A stretch of 64,000 bases of DNA from Adiantum capillus-veneris (GCA_014529385.2 CM043967.1:12957501-13021500), one strand, 5' to 3'. Numbered from the stretch's first letter, positions 1-10,813 are shown. The notes: generated by a model from the sequence alone, not told the origin. Program-made: numbers and translations.

Positions 1-717
1 AGAGCTTAGGGGTGCTATTTTAATTCAATTCTCTATGCTCATGTTTTTTTGGCATACCCAAAGGGCAAAGGCTATAGAGATGCTTTCTCTTTTTGCTGAC
101 TAAAAAAAATAAAAAATGAGTTGTATTTTCAAGCATTTTTGATAGATCAAAAATGTTGATTGGCTGAAATAAGATAGTGGGCACTCATTTAGATGACTAG
201 TGTGTAAATCTAATGATGGACTTCAAAAGCTCATTGACCAAGGAAAGTATTTTGGGCTGAAAGGAAGAAACGTTGCTAATGAAAAATGAGGAGTATTTTT
301 GGCCTGCCCCAAAGGGGTACGGCCTTAGTGATGCCTCCCCTTTTTGCTAGTGAAAATTAGGAAGATTATTTTAAAAATAATTTTATATTTCTTTAATTGA
401 TAGTTTTTTATTGATGAATGAAATTAGTGGCCATTTATTTTATTGGTTGTGGTTGGATGAGATAAAAAAATATTTCTTTCTCGAATGAAATCTTGAAGAT
501 CTATCATATAATATACTATCTATTAAATAAACAAAGAGTCTATCGATGTTGCTGGCTGTCAATGCGGAGGTCTACACCCTATACGAGCTAGCATGGAATC
601 CCCGCAGACCCAAGAGAACGAAAGAGAGAACAAGGTTATTTTTGCGTTGCAGGTGGTTGCATGAGCTTGATAGCTTGGGCTTCAAGTTTCTTTGAGCCAC
701 TGTCTCGCTGAAAGGGG

Positions 718-720
<3 letters not shown>
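1..720. other. Intergenic AT-rich DNA, no gene seen
   Basis: No convincing reading frame. Two diverged copies of a short segment (about 46-115 and 295-360; a 'ttttggc..cccaaagggg...ttttgct' pattern) suggest an old local duplication. Confidence 0.5.

Positions 721-767
<47 letters not shown>
721..767. repeat. (AG)n microsatellite
   Basis: Uninterrupted AG dinucleotide run directly after a G tract. Confidence 0.98.
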
Positions 768-770
<3 letters not shown>

Positions 771-833
771 ACAGAACTTTGTTTAATTATTGGTGAATAG
801 CACTAAATACATCTCTCTCCCTCTCTCCCCCCC

Positions 834-859
834 CTCCTCCTCCTCCTCCTCCTCCTCCT
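834..859. repeat. (CTC)n microsatellite
   Basis: Uninterrupted CTC trinucleotide run following a C-rich, CT-rich stretch. Confidence 0.95.
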
Positions 860-1667
860 GACTGCAGACGTTGCTTCTTTTTTACCTCTCCCAGCATATA
901 CAATATAGTGGGAGGGAGAGTTAAAAGAGAGAAGACGAGCTAAAGAGGAAGGAGAGAAATGTGCACATGTCGGACTCTCAAGGATCCAACATTAAGAATG
1001 AGCCCACTATAGAGGAGAGAGCACGGAAAGTCATACAAGTAGAGCTTCCAAACATCATGCAATGATGCGCCATGGAGCACCTTCAACTAGTGAGCCAACA
1101 GTCTTTGCACAACATTGTTTGGAAGGGAGACTGGAGACGGGACTTGAGTGGATGATGGCGTGGACCTTTTTTAAGGCATCGCAAAGATTTTCTTGCCCTT
1201 GCATTTCATGCCTGCTTTTCCTATCAAGGGCACTAGCTAAATGTGCTTGCTCAGGCACTGATAGTGTGGATGGCTTGAATGTGGTGGTTCTTGCATGTCT
1301 CTGGCTCTGCTTAGCTTGTTTGTGTGGGTTCTTGCTTGTGATCGTTGAGTTTTGACCTTTTTTGTCATGTGCAAAGACAGAGGCATGCTCTCTGCGCAGA
1401 GGAAGTGGTTTTGCATTTCGTTTCCTTTATTTGCATGCCCTGATGCAGATCTTTATTTGTAGATTTTGCACCTTCTCCCCCTCGGCAACCTGCCTCGCCG
1501 TTCCCTCTTGATCTTCATCAACAGCCCATCAGTCCCCCGACTTGCTCCCCCTGCAACCCTCGATCACCAGGCTCACTTTGCAAACAAAACTTTGGGTTGG
1601 CTTCGTAGAGGACGTGCAATGAGAGAGATCATCAAATCTCTACCCTAGTGATAGGAATCCAGTCACA

Positions 1668-1671
<4 letters not shown>
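860..1671. other. Intergenic, nothing recognised
   Basis: Only short open frames without family resemblance. No element boundary or RNA gene was seen. Confidence 0.5.
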
Positions 1672-1730
<59 letters not shown>

Positions 1731-1750
1731 AGAAGAAGAAGAAGAAGAAG
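1672..1750. repeat. (AG)n / (AAG)n compound microsatellite
   Basis: About 55 bp of AG repeats passes into about 24 bp of AAG repeats. It abuts the tRNA-like tandem array. On the minus strand the AAG part is a (CTT)n run, the kind of 3' tail some plant SINEs carry. Confidence 0.95.
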
Positions 1751-2424
1751 AGAGTTTTAATGTCGTAGGAAACTATCCCAAGAGACCTTAAAGATCTAGC
1801 CGACGAGGAGTTGAACTCAAGACCTGTTGTTCAAGAGGGAAATGGCATAACCAATCTACCACACTTGGGTGATAGAAAGGTTATACCATTTTCCTCTTTT
1901 TATTAGCGCCCCCCCCTCCCCCCCGAGAAGAAGAGAGTTTTAACGTCGTAGGAAACTATCCCAAAAGACCTTAAAGATCTAGCCAACGAGGAGTTGAACT
2001 CAAGACCTATTATTTCAGGAGGGAAATGGCATAACCAATCTACCACACTTGGGTGATAGAAAGGTTATACCATTTTCCTCTTTTTATTAGCACACACACA
2101 CACCCACACCCACGTACACACTCGAGAAGAAGAGAGTTCAAGAGACCTTAAAGACCTAGCCGCGAGAGCTGAACTCAAGACCTATAATTCAAGTGGGAAA
2201 TGGCATAGCCAATCTACCACACTTGGGTGATAGAAAGGTTATACCATTTTCCTCTTTTCATTAGCACACACACCCACACCCGAGAAGAAGAGAGTTTTAA
2301 CGTCATAGGAAACTATCCCAAGAGACCTTAAAGATCTAGCCGACGAGGAATTGAAATCAAGTCCTATTATTCAAGAGGGAAATGGCATAACCAATCTACC
2401 ACACTTGGGTGATAGAAAGGTTAG
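1751..2424 (-). repeat. Four tandem copies of a tRNA-like (SINE-like) unit
   Basis: A unit of about 130-160 bp occurs four times, starting near 1751, 1934, 2133 (internally deleted) and 2291. The copies are separated by C-rich or CA-rich spacers and 'gagaagaagag' motifs. Read on the minus strand, each copy has a possible RNA polymerase III A box (GTGGTAGATTGGTT, 1862-1849 in copy 1). About 30 nt further on is a B-box-like GAGTTCAACTC (1818-1808). The layout fits a tRNA-derived SINE with a short CTT tail. Alternatively it is a tandem repeat that only resembles a tRNA. The repetition is certain; the SINE identity is inference. Confidence 0.6.
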
Positions 2425-2444
2425 AGAGAGATAGAGAGAGTGAA

Positions 2445-3403
2445 TGTTGATCGTTGGGTCAACAACACAACATAACTCAAGTTTCGTACCAAAGTCTTAT
2501 CTTTTGCGAGTTATGAAATGTTGCGAATTATGGCTATAAACGTCATTTGTAATGAGTAGTTATTCTAGTTTCAGAAGCCGGGGTGCAATGGCGCTTCCAG
2601 ATTGTAAATACAAAGCCATTTGACCCTTTCAACCCCATTTTTGGTTAAACCTAAGGTAGCCTTAGTATATAAGGTACCTAGGTCATTTTGTAAAAGAAGA
2701 CTTTTAATCATAAGCAAAACTGAGCGCTGCCGTCTACTGTGTGTGAGAGAGAAAGAGAGTGAGTGTGAGCTTCATCCTCCCGCTACGCCCGACTCGCTCA
2801 ACGCATTGGAGATCCGATTGCACCATTGTTGTAGGCTCGAGGAGAGCTACGCGACAACGCCAAGCATTCCACGCGAGACAAAGCGCACACGCCGACCCAT
2901 CTACGAGCTATTTGTGGTCGTAAGTGTATCAAACGATGTCTGTTTTTTGCGTGCTAGTAGTCTATAGAATCGTGGCGACATAAGCTACGCATAGGTACTC
3001 ATAAATTTCAGTTTCGAGCACTTTCAAAATTCTGCTCTGTCATCCTACGCGTTTTCCGCAGACGGGTTTAGAGTGAGGGTTTTGAGTGTAGAAGCTTAGG
3101 GACAGGTGTATCCTAGTGAGGGGATGGTGTTCCTTAAGTTTCGTATGAATCTGGCATGATTAGGTGAGTTACCTTCCGTATATGTGTATGTGGTTAGGTG
3201 GTGTAGTTGAGAGCAGTGAGGTTCTTGATTGTGGTTTAGTTGGCCTTCCAGAGTGTTGTATGTGTAGGATGGTCTCAGCCTGACAAGCTAAAGAGATTTC
3301 CTCCGTGTGCCTATCGTGTCATCTGTGTCCTCGATTGACATTATGTTGATCTAGGTAGTGTTTGCATGCACTTCATGGGTGTGTGAGTCTTTCCCGTCCA
3401 GCA
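2445..3403 (+). repeat. R1 5' LTR
   Basis: Matches the right-hand copy over its full 959 bp. A TATA-like TATATAAG lies at 2666-2673, a plausible start region for element transcription. The first 20 bases contain an inverted repeat (GTTGACC-type arm and GGTCAAC arm). A half copy of the leader palindrome (CATCCTACGCG) occurs near 3041. Confidence 0.95.
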
Positions 3404-3404
3404 T

Positions 3405-3422
3405 TGGCGCCGCTACCGGGGA
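3405..3422 (+). promoter_or_regulatory. R1 primer binding site, tRNA-Asp-like
   Basis: TGGCGCCGCTACCGGGGA starts one base after the LTR. It is close to the tRNA-Asp-type primer site TGGCGCCGTTGCCGGGGA used by several plant Ty3/gypsy lineages. Two positions differ from that form. Confidence 0.8.
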
Positions 3423-3946
3423 CACAAGGACCTAAGTAGGTTTCCTACTAACACTCGTGTGATGGTTGCTTGATTTAGTTTTGGCTAAAGAAAGCGTTTT
3501 TCTTAAGTGGATCCAGAAGAGGATATTCCGCGATCAAGTGGATAGCCAGGAAGCGTGCGTCTTGCCGAGGGTCTGCGACTAGATAGGTTTAGTTAGGATC
3601 GGTGGATTAGAGTAGTTGTTGGTGGTCGAGTGATTTGTGAGGTGATAAAAGCGTTTACTAGTCTGTTTGTGGCAGTGAAGCGTTTTTCTACTCATATATG
3701 CAAAACCCCATATGATTTGTAGGAGTAGCTTTAGGTAAGTGATCCGATTCTGATCTAGAGCTATTCAACACTGAATTATTTACTAAAGTGCTTGATTGCA
3801 TTTGAAATCACGGAAAAGTGTGCTTTTGAGGGTAAAAATGCATTAAACAAGCTTTTGTGGACATTTTTGTATGACTGACTGATGCTGTGCATATAAAACA
3901 GCATATGCAAGGGTTCTGTGAAGAAAACCTGCAATTCTGTAAACAT

Positions 3947-5362
3947 AGACATCCTACGCGTAGGATGTCTCAAGGGGGTTCTGGAGACCAAATTTGAAAA
4001 TTTTGACTGCACCACTGGGTTCAGAGGGTAGGTTTTACCCTAGTAACATATTGACTTGGGTGTTTTTCCCTAATTTTGTTGACCAAAAGCCAAAAGGTGG
4101 AATCAGAAAACGTAAAATTTTAGAAAAGGCTTTAATTGAGTGATTTTTGCATGTTTTTGCAATTGTAAAGCATACTTGCACTTTCTGAGAGCATAAGGAA
4201 GCATCAGGGACACTTCAGTCTCAAAAAATCAACAGTAGACATCCTACGCGTAGGATGTCTACAGGGTGATCTGGGCATTTTTTTTGAAAATCTGAGGTTA
4301 CCAGTGTGTTTAGAAGGTAGGTTTTACCCTATTTTCACCTGGAAAGTGGAAATTTGACCAAATTTTGACAGACAAAGCCAAAAGACGAGAATTGCCAGAC
4401 ATCCTACCCAAACTGTGTCCAAGGCATAATTTTTGAGACCAAGCCATAGGATTACTCCAAAGGCATGTTCTAAATGTTGTATTGAATGCATGTGAGAGTT
4501 TTCAGCTCATTTGGGTGAGAAAATTGGGTTCAAAGCAGACTTTAACACTTTTGACTGAAAAAAGGCAAGAACAGCTAAAAATTGGGACTTTTGAAATCCA
4601 AACCAAAATCTAAGCATACCACTGGGTTACTGACATCAAGGGGAAGCTGTGGGACAAGTCTGGGGTCAAACATGCCAAAAAGACATCCTACGCGTAGGAT
4701 GTCATATGTGTGATTTTGCACTCCAAACTTAATTATGAGCATACCACAGTGATCAACACCTTAAGGAGAGTCTGTGGTTCAAATTTGGGGAAATTCTGAG
4801 CAGTTAGACATCCTACGCGTAGGATGTCTACTACATAATTCTAAAACCAAAATTCCACTGTGGACATAGCATGCTGTCATATAGCCTTAGGCAAGCCTCC
4901 TAGGCAAATTTGGTCCAATTTGGAGTTGATTTGACTTAGAAATTCATCAAAACAGACATCAGGCTTTTGGAACAGATTCTTGATCATTTGACCAACCTAT
5001 AGGTGTCAGAATCAAAAAGTAAAAATAGCTGTGAGTTTAGCACATCAAGGGGAAGCTACAGTGCAAGTTTGAGCTGAAACAAAGCAAAAAGACATCCTAC
5101 GCGTAGGATGTATCCAGTTTGATTTAGGACTCCAAACCAACTTATGAGCACACCATTGTGATCAGCACATTAAGGAGAAGCTAGGGTGAAAATTTCAAGT
5201 CATTCTGAGCAAAAAGACATCCTACGCGTAGGATGTCTCAAGGCCATTTTTAGGTCCAAATGAAATTCTGAGCATACCAATGTGTTGTTGGACTTAAGGG
5301 GAGTCTCTGGACCAAATTTAGTTAAATTCTGAGCATATAGACATACTACGCGTAGGATGTCT
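3947..5362. repeat. Leader array of a conserved 24-bp palindrome in a diverged ~125-bp repeat
   Basis: A near-perfect palindrome with core CATCCTACGCGTAGGATG, extended by AGA/TCT on each side, occurs at 3947-3970, 4237-4260, 4681-4704, 4806-4829, 5090-5111, 5215-5238 and 5339-5362. A decayed half copy lies at 4397-4410. Spacing is 290, 160, 284, 125, 284, 125 and 124 bp. Between copies the flanks share only diverged phrases ('gagcatacca', 'ttaaggggag', 'aaattctgagca'), so the palindrome is kept far better than the rest of each unit. It lies in the untranslated leader between primer site and gag, where retroelements carry packaging and dimerisation signals. Each copy could fold into an RNA hairpin, pair between RNAs, or act as a DNA-binding site with an ACGCGT core. 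Confidence 0.9.
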
Positions 5363-5820
5363 CTAGGCCAGTGTTAGGGTCCAACTGTACTTTTGACCAT
5401 ACAGAAGTGTTCACAGTGTCACAGAGATCCCAAATCTTTTTTCAAATTTGAATTGGGACTCATTTTGACCAGTCTAAACTGCATTTCACTGTTTTGGCCA
5501 TAACTTTCACAAACGGTATCGGATCGGAAAAGTTTTTATATCAATACGTAGCCTGAGAGTAGCTCTACAGATCTTAGAGCAAAACATGAACTAAATGTAT
5601 GCCGACGGCAACCATTTAGTTCTATTTTGAAAAAAAACGTCGTTTGAGGCCTCAAAATTCATCCGGAAGTCGGGGGTGTCTAAAAGCGACAATTTGCAAG
5701 AATTGTGACGAAACGGTTGCGGTTTTGGACATAGTTTCGACTTTTCCCTAACCAAAGCACTTGAACACAATGGACTAAGTCTACTTGAACCAAGCAAAAG
5801 CTCTTTTAAGCCTAGAAATC

Positions 5821-7071
5821 ATGTCTACCCTACATTCAAACGCAGCTTACACAAGATTGGAGATCCCGACGATAGAGGAATATCCTCCCACAATGGATCT
5901 TCCAAACTTGCAATTGATAAAGACCCATCTTGTTGAGAGAGTCTGGATGATTGGTCATGAGAGTGAAGTACTATATAGATACATTGACGACAATGAGGTC
6001 AATCTTTATAGGTGCTCAGATCCATACCTAGAAGAGATAACGGATTACAAGCTCTTATATGTCTACATATACGGAGTCGACTGTCAATGGAGATCTATAG
6101 TTGTCGACAAGTATGGACGAGAATACAGAGTTGTAGAAAGCACAAATCCACAGACTGTACTAGAAAGAGGTGGATATTTGGTCAATGAAGGACCACAAAT
6201 GCCTCCACCAAACACGAGAATTCCTATAGGAATTCCAAGAAGAGAGCCACCAGGATTCCCTTCAAGAGCGATAACAAGAGAAGGATTGGGAGAGTCTCTG
6301 GTTAGACTTGTAGACAATCGACGAGTTAGACCATCCCAAGTCCAGAAATGGGTAAACAGAAAATACTCCGGAGATGAAGATCCGAGAGATCACGTAGCGG
6401 CTTTTAGAAGAGTGATTAGAGCAGAGGAAGTTTCAGATTTTGCGACACAGTTTGCAGGATTTGGATTGACTCTAGAAGATGATGCAGCTACTTGGTTTGA
6501 CTCGGTGGAAATATGGGATTTTGAGACCCTAGATGAGCTGTTTGAGGAGTTTATTGAAGAATTCTCGCCAAAAGGCATTGCTCACAACACTGTCTTGCAA
6601 ATCCATAGATTCAAACAGAAAGAGGATGAATCAGTACGCAAAGCATCATTACGACTCAAGAGATATGTTAAGCTCTGTCCGAGAGCGGAATTACCTACGC
6701 AAGCACGACTGATGCTGATCTTTATCCAGGGAATGAGACATGCGGGCCCTCAGAAGGATCTGCATATGATAAGGAGGATGACGTTAAACGAGTTGATCAA
6801 AGAAGCTCTTTATCTAGTGGATAACTGTGGGGCATACAAAGAAAAGAACTTAAAGAGTCAAGGAGATGACACATCCTCTCAGCACAGTGTTTCACGGATA
6901 AGTGAGCCCATTGCCAAGCCAACGGCACCTATTGATCAAGAAAAGCTTATCGACGACTTGGTCAAGAGGTTGATTCCTCTTGTAAGGTATGATTCGGGAG
7001 AGCCTAAGTGGTGTGAAATTGAGAGAAAATGGAAGAAAATGGACGAACCATACGGGGGAAGTGCAATATAG
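5821..7071 (+). CDS. gag: R1 gag capsid protein
   Basis: An intact frame of 416 codons from the first ATG (5821); an in-frame TTG lies upstream but ATG is preferred. The middle (about residues 190-300) matches the retrotransposon gag domain: a segment near 'ATWFDSVEIWDFETLDELF' followed by 'QIHRFKQKEDESVRKASLRL', helices typical of Ty3/gypsy capsids. The N-terminal part holds a Tyr-rich segment and a Pro-rich linker and is not recognised. There is no zinc knuckle in this frame; a knuckle-like motif appears in the next open segment. The protein would form the cytoplasmic particle that packages element RNA. Being uninterrupted over 1.25 kb among broken genes, it may be recently selected or recently inserted. 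Confidence 0.85.
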   Translation: MSTLHSNAAYTRLEIPTIEEYPPTMDLPNLQLIKTHLVERVWMIGHESEVLYRYIDDNEVNLYRCSDPYLEEITDYKLLYVYIYGVDCQWRSIVVDKYGREYRVVESTNPQTVLERGGYLVNEGPQMPPPNTRIPIGIPRREPPGFPSRAITREGLGESLVRLVDNRRVRPSQVQKWVNRKYSGDEDPRDHVAAFRRVIRAEEVSDFATQFAGFGLTLEDDAATWFDSVEIWDFETLDELFEEFIEEFSPKGIAHNTVLQIHRFKQKEDESVRKASLRLKRYVKLCPRAELPTQARLMLIFIQGMRHAGPQKDLHMIRRMTLNELIKEALYLVDNCGAYKEKNLKSQGDDTSSQHSVSRISEPIAKPTAPIDQEKLIDDLVKRLIPLVRYDSGEPKWCEIERKWKKMDEPYGGSAI

Positions 7072-7351
7072 TGCTATATGTATGTGAAACTAGGAGAGCA
7101 GGTATGTGATACAACCTGTTCCAGAAGCACCTACTCCACCTAGATAACGGGGAATGCGCAAGACCAGTAGGAGTTTTAAGGCCACAGCTTGAACAACAAC
7201 TTCGCTGCCAGGTGCTAGACATGTGAGTGTGATAGAATGTAGATTGAAATGAAACATGCCAATGATGGAAGCATCAAATAAACCAACTGCCAGTACCTGC
7301 TACAATGTGGTATAGCAACCAAAGAGAGTACTACCTTCAGAGAAACAAAAT

Positions 7352-8837
7352 GTGAGAGAAACACATGGAGTGGTGAGGCCGGTACAACCTCCACCTCCTG
7401 GGTTTAAGTCGAAAGAAAGAAGGTATGAAATGGACGAAAAGACATTGCGATTCATTGCAAATAGCGGCTTATCTAGGTCAAGGCTTGCTTATAGCCAAGA
7501 GGAAATACTAAAAGAATCTCCTCAACCAGAGACAGATTGTCACAAAAGTCATGACAACCGCTTGGTCAAACAATGTCCTCATACGGAGATCACTGAAGTA
7601 AATGCCTACTGTCTTGAGTGTGGCATCACTCACTTGATCCCCGATTGCACAAAAAAACCAAACCAAATCAGGAAAAGCACGACAAATGTATTAGGGATTG
7701 TTCAGCTACCTAGTAGCTCAGAAAATGAAAATGTCGTACCAGTTCAAGTGGTTATGAGAGCACAAGCCCAAAAGAAAGCTGATGAGAATCCAGAGACAAA
7801 GAACACGGAAAGTGACACGAGTCCAAAGACAGATGATGGACCAAAGACCTGGACCAAAGACCGACGCACCTGGTCAAAAAACCAAGGGCAAACGAAATAG
7901 TTGGAAAGCTAGAAAGACTAGGATGAAAGCACGCAGGGAACGAGAGCAAAAATCCCTAGCTGTGAAGCTTACCGAAGCTGAGGAGAAGATAAAACAACAC
8001 GAGGAAAAGGAGGTACCTTCTCTTACACAGATGGTTAAACCTCTAGAAGAACCATCCACGGATGAGAAACCGAGAAGTGCTAGTTCAGGAGGATCTGTGT
8101 TGGTAGAGAAGGTTAATGAGACATTAGATGCCCTCTTGAAAGCCTATAATGCGAGGCTCAAAAACAACCAAACCCAAGAACAGAGGTGGATGACATATTC
8201 CTATGCGGAATTAGAAAAGCAAAGGTTGGAAATGTGCAGGAAAATGATTCAAACAACCCAACCTTTACTAGAACCACCAGGTGCAAAACCTGAGAATGTG
8301 ATCCGTGTCATGCCTACACAAGTAATTCCACCAAACCAGAAACTAAAAGAGATAGATTCTAGTCATGAGCACAGACCAAAACTCAAAGACCTAGCATTAG
8401 AACCAAGGATAGTACTGAATACCACGGATAACTCTTCCGAGGGATTTCACCAAGCTATACTTGAGGATTGTAACGAGATAGATGGTTTTGACGAATTGTG
8501 GAAACAAGTCAGAGAGGCCAATGAAGCCGATGACCTAAGAAGACGAGTAGACAAGACTGGTGATGAACGAGGAGTGTTTCTACCACCAATAGAGGAATTT
8601 GAGACTAAATCTCAAATGAATCCAGACGTGCGATCGTATTGGGGCGACAAAGGATCTGTACAATCTATGGATAGTCAACCCCATTCTCTAAGAACACTAC
8701 CGTCCTACATCGGAGAGTACGAGACCAAGTCAGATGTGGTTGCATTCCAATCCATCAAAGAGACTGTCTCCCAACAAGGCCATCGACTCAAAGGGGCTAG
8801 TAATATATTCTATCTACCCCAGTCACCTGTACAATAA
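7352..8837 (+). pseudogene. R1 nucleocapsid-like and coiled-coil segment, frameshifted
   Basis: Two overlapping open segments in different frames (7352-7900 and 7782-8837) look like one protein broken near 7800-7900. The first contains CLECGITHLIPDC, close to a CCHC zinc knuckle but with three rather than four residues before His. The second is Lys/Glu-rich with a probable coiled coil ('EREQKSLAVKLTEAEEKIKQ') and a long acidic tail without recognised domain. The position, after gag and before a retropepsin-like motif, fits a nucleocapsid/linker region. The first segment has only a GTG near its start, so it was probably part of a longer polyprotein. No reverse transcriptase motif occurs anywhere in it. 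Confidence 0.6.
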
Positions 8838-9035
8838 TGTTAGCCGAGTTGCTCAGAATAAGACCAAACATGTGGGCTAATGTGGGTAAATGTCTAGAGA
8901 AATTTGGTGTAAAAACCCCAATGACTCAAATCGAGGAAGGCATCAAAGAGCTTGAAATGCCTCTCAACTAAATACTAGGCCAGTTCCACTAAACAAGGTA
9001 GGCGAGTATTACGAGGGAGGAGAAGATGGAAACAC

Positions 9036-9500
9036 ACCCTTCCTGTGGAATTCAATGGTGTACAAACCATGGCAATCCTTGATAGTGGAGCTGGTGTGGC
9101 CATTGCAACCAAAGAGGTTTGGAAAAAATGGGGAAAACCTACCTTGAGATCCACACGAATGACCCTGCAGCTTGCAGACAGACACAAGGAAAAGCCCCAT
9201 AGGACTGCTAGAAAAAGTACTTGTTACTTCTTGTGGCATTGAATATGAACACACTTTTGCTGTTGTTGACTTTGGGCAAGCAAGAAGAACTACTATGAAA
9301 TCATTCTGGAAGACCATTCATGCGACAATTGAAAATGGTCCAAGATTGGGGTTATGACCATATATACCTGAGACATATGGAAACCATAACAAAGGTAAAC
9401 TTAAACTTGAGGACCATAGCTACAGGGGATGTGACAAGAACCCGGTTGAGGAGTTTGATTCCGCCACAGTAGTAGGATCAGAACTTCCAGCTTGGTTAGG
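9036..9500 (+). pseudogene. R1 retropepsin-like aspartic protease, frameshifted
   Basis: One frame reads 'MAILDSGAGVAIATKEVWKK', with the Asp-Ser-Gly catalytic triplet of retroviral-type aspartic proteases. A second frame (9172-9357) continues with 'EKVLVTSCGIEYEHTFAVVD', and a third resembles the 'ILGRPF' C-terminal flap of Ty3/gypsy proteases near 9300. The domain therefore seems complete but crossed by at least two frameshifts. It would cut the gag polyprotein. It is not followed by the reverse transcriptase that normally comes next in a gypsy element. Confidence 0.65.
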
Positions 9501-9519
9501 TAAGCCTAAAGAACTGTGG

Positions 9520-10284
9520 ATGTGTGGAGCTTCACAATGTGGTAGCTTGAAACGTGAGGAATGTATCCTAGAGCGAGTTATAGAGGATATGGACTATATC
9601 CCAGAACCATTTCCTGAAGAAGAGTTAGAGCCTTTTGGATGGGAACACATCTTGGCTACTCTGGACGTGTGCGCCGTGGAGGATGCTCCCACAACAAAGT
9701 TTTGTGATGAAAATGGATATGATGTCGTTCCTTATTTTGCAGTGAGTCTAATCCAGGAAAACGAAGAGAACCAGACATCAACAAGCTCTCGAAATAAGGA
9801 GCAAACAAAGAAATGTGGAGAATCAAAAGATGAGGAAGACGACGAGTTCTATGACTCTGTAGAACACTTCGAGCTTCAAGAAGATCAACGACCCGGGAAT
9901 CAATGTCATCGCTACACGAATAAAGTGCATCAAAAGTGGATTCCAAAGTCCTCGGTGAAGACACAACCACCACAAGCATCCTCATACATGGCTCCTAATA
10001 AGGATGCAAAGACTCAGCTAGGAGGAATACGACCAGAGCAAGGAGCTAACAATGCTCTAATCAATGAGCTAGAAAAGTCCTCCAAGAAACTACCACCCAC
10101 GAGCAAACAGACAGTAACTTTCCACTACCAGCCAAAAAAATCAAGGGAAAGAAAGTACAAGAAGTCAACCTTGCTGAGGATAGTAGCGGATAGTGATGAA
10201 TCTTACAACATTCCCTATCATCAACTCAGGCCATCACTATCACCAACCCCCTTCAACAACAACCATGACAGGTCCAAAGAATAG
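9520..10284 (+). CDS. R1 protein of unknown function downstream of protease
   Basis: A 254-codon frame starting at ATG 9520. No family is recognised. It is acidic in the first half ('EDMDYIPEPFPEEELEPFGW') and Lys/Ser/Gln-rich in the second. At 9937 it has the first of a series of Trp-Ile-Pro-Lys motifs that continues in other frames downstream. It probably represents the C-terminal part of the gag-protease polyprotein rather than a separate protein. Confidence 0.45.
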   Translation: MCGASQCGSLKREECILERVIEDMDYIPEPFPEEELEPFGWEHILATLDVCAVEDAPTTKFCDENGYDVVPYFAVSLIQENEENQTSTSSRNKEQTKKCGESKDEEDDEFYDSVEHFELQEDQRPGNQCHRYTNKVHQKWIPKSSVKTQPPQASSYMAPNKDAKTQLGGIRPEQGANNALINELEKSSKKLPPTSKQTVTFHYQPKKSRERKYKKSTLLRIVADSDESYNIPYHQLRPSLSPTPFNNNHDRSKE

Positions 10285-10813
10285 GACAACAAGTCAAAGC
10301 CAAAAAGCTCGACAAATCTGGATACCAAAAAGCCAGATCGGCCAAAAAACAGATATGGATCAAGAAGACAAAGATCTCTAATGACAAATCACAAGATCCA
10401 ACACACAAAACAAAAACAAGGAAAGCGTGTGCACGAACGGGTAAGAATATCACAAAGTCGCAAGCTTTCAAAACTCAGGTTTGGGCTCCAAAGAAGTTGA
10501 TTTCAAGTAGAAAAAAATCAGGAATTCATCGGAATTCATTTGGATTCCAAAACAACCACAGTATCAACTTTCAAAGCCTGAATCCCGTCACCAACCAAGC
10601 GTACAAGGGCTGAAGCAAAGACCACAGGTGACTCACACAACAAAAAGGTGGATCCCAAAGAAGTCTCTTCAAACACAAACGAAGCACGGGCAAGTATGGG
10701 TTCCCAAACGAGAGTCAGCAACAAAACAGTCAATCATCGCAAAGAAATGGATCCCAAAGAAAATCAACAAAACTGCTGTCAGTGCATCGCCGCTTGAATT
10801 CTTACAATTCTAA
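9937..10813 (+). pseudogene. R1 polyprotein tail with repeated W-x-P-K motifs
   Basis: Trp-(Ile/Val/Ala)-Pro-Lys is encoded at 9937 (QKWIPKSS), 10319 (QIWIPKSQ), 10482 (QVWAPKKL), 10541 (IWIPKQP), 10649 (RWIPKKS), 10697 (VWVPKRES) and 10748 (KWIPKKIN). A weaker form (QIWIKKT) lies at 10356. The copies sit in three frames, so at least two or three frameshifts have broken an originally continuous basic tail. The last four are in one open frame ending at 10813. The motif spacing and the basic Lys/Gln/Thr-rich linkers suggest a nucleic-acid or chromatin contact region. The function is unknown. Confidence 0.6.

Noticed and set aside
1062-1355. Cys/Leu-rich open frame of 97 codons
   Set aside because: No domain, odd composition and overlap with an opposite-strand frame; likely chance.
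2620-2967. A 115-codon frame present in both R1 LTRs (also 13148-13495)
   Set aside because: It overlaps the TATA-like site, lacks a proper ATG start and is duplicated only because the LTR is. No protein similarity seen.
3947-5362. CRISPR-like repeat array
   Set aside because: Spacing is irregular, the intervening sequences are related to each other, and the context is a plant retrotransposon.
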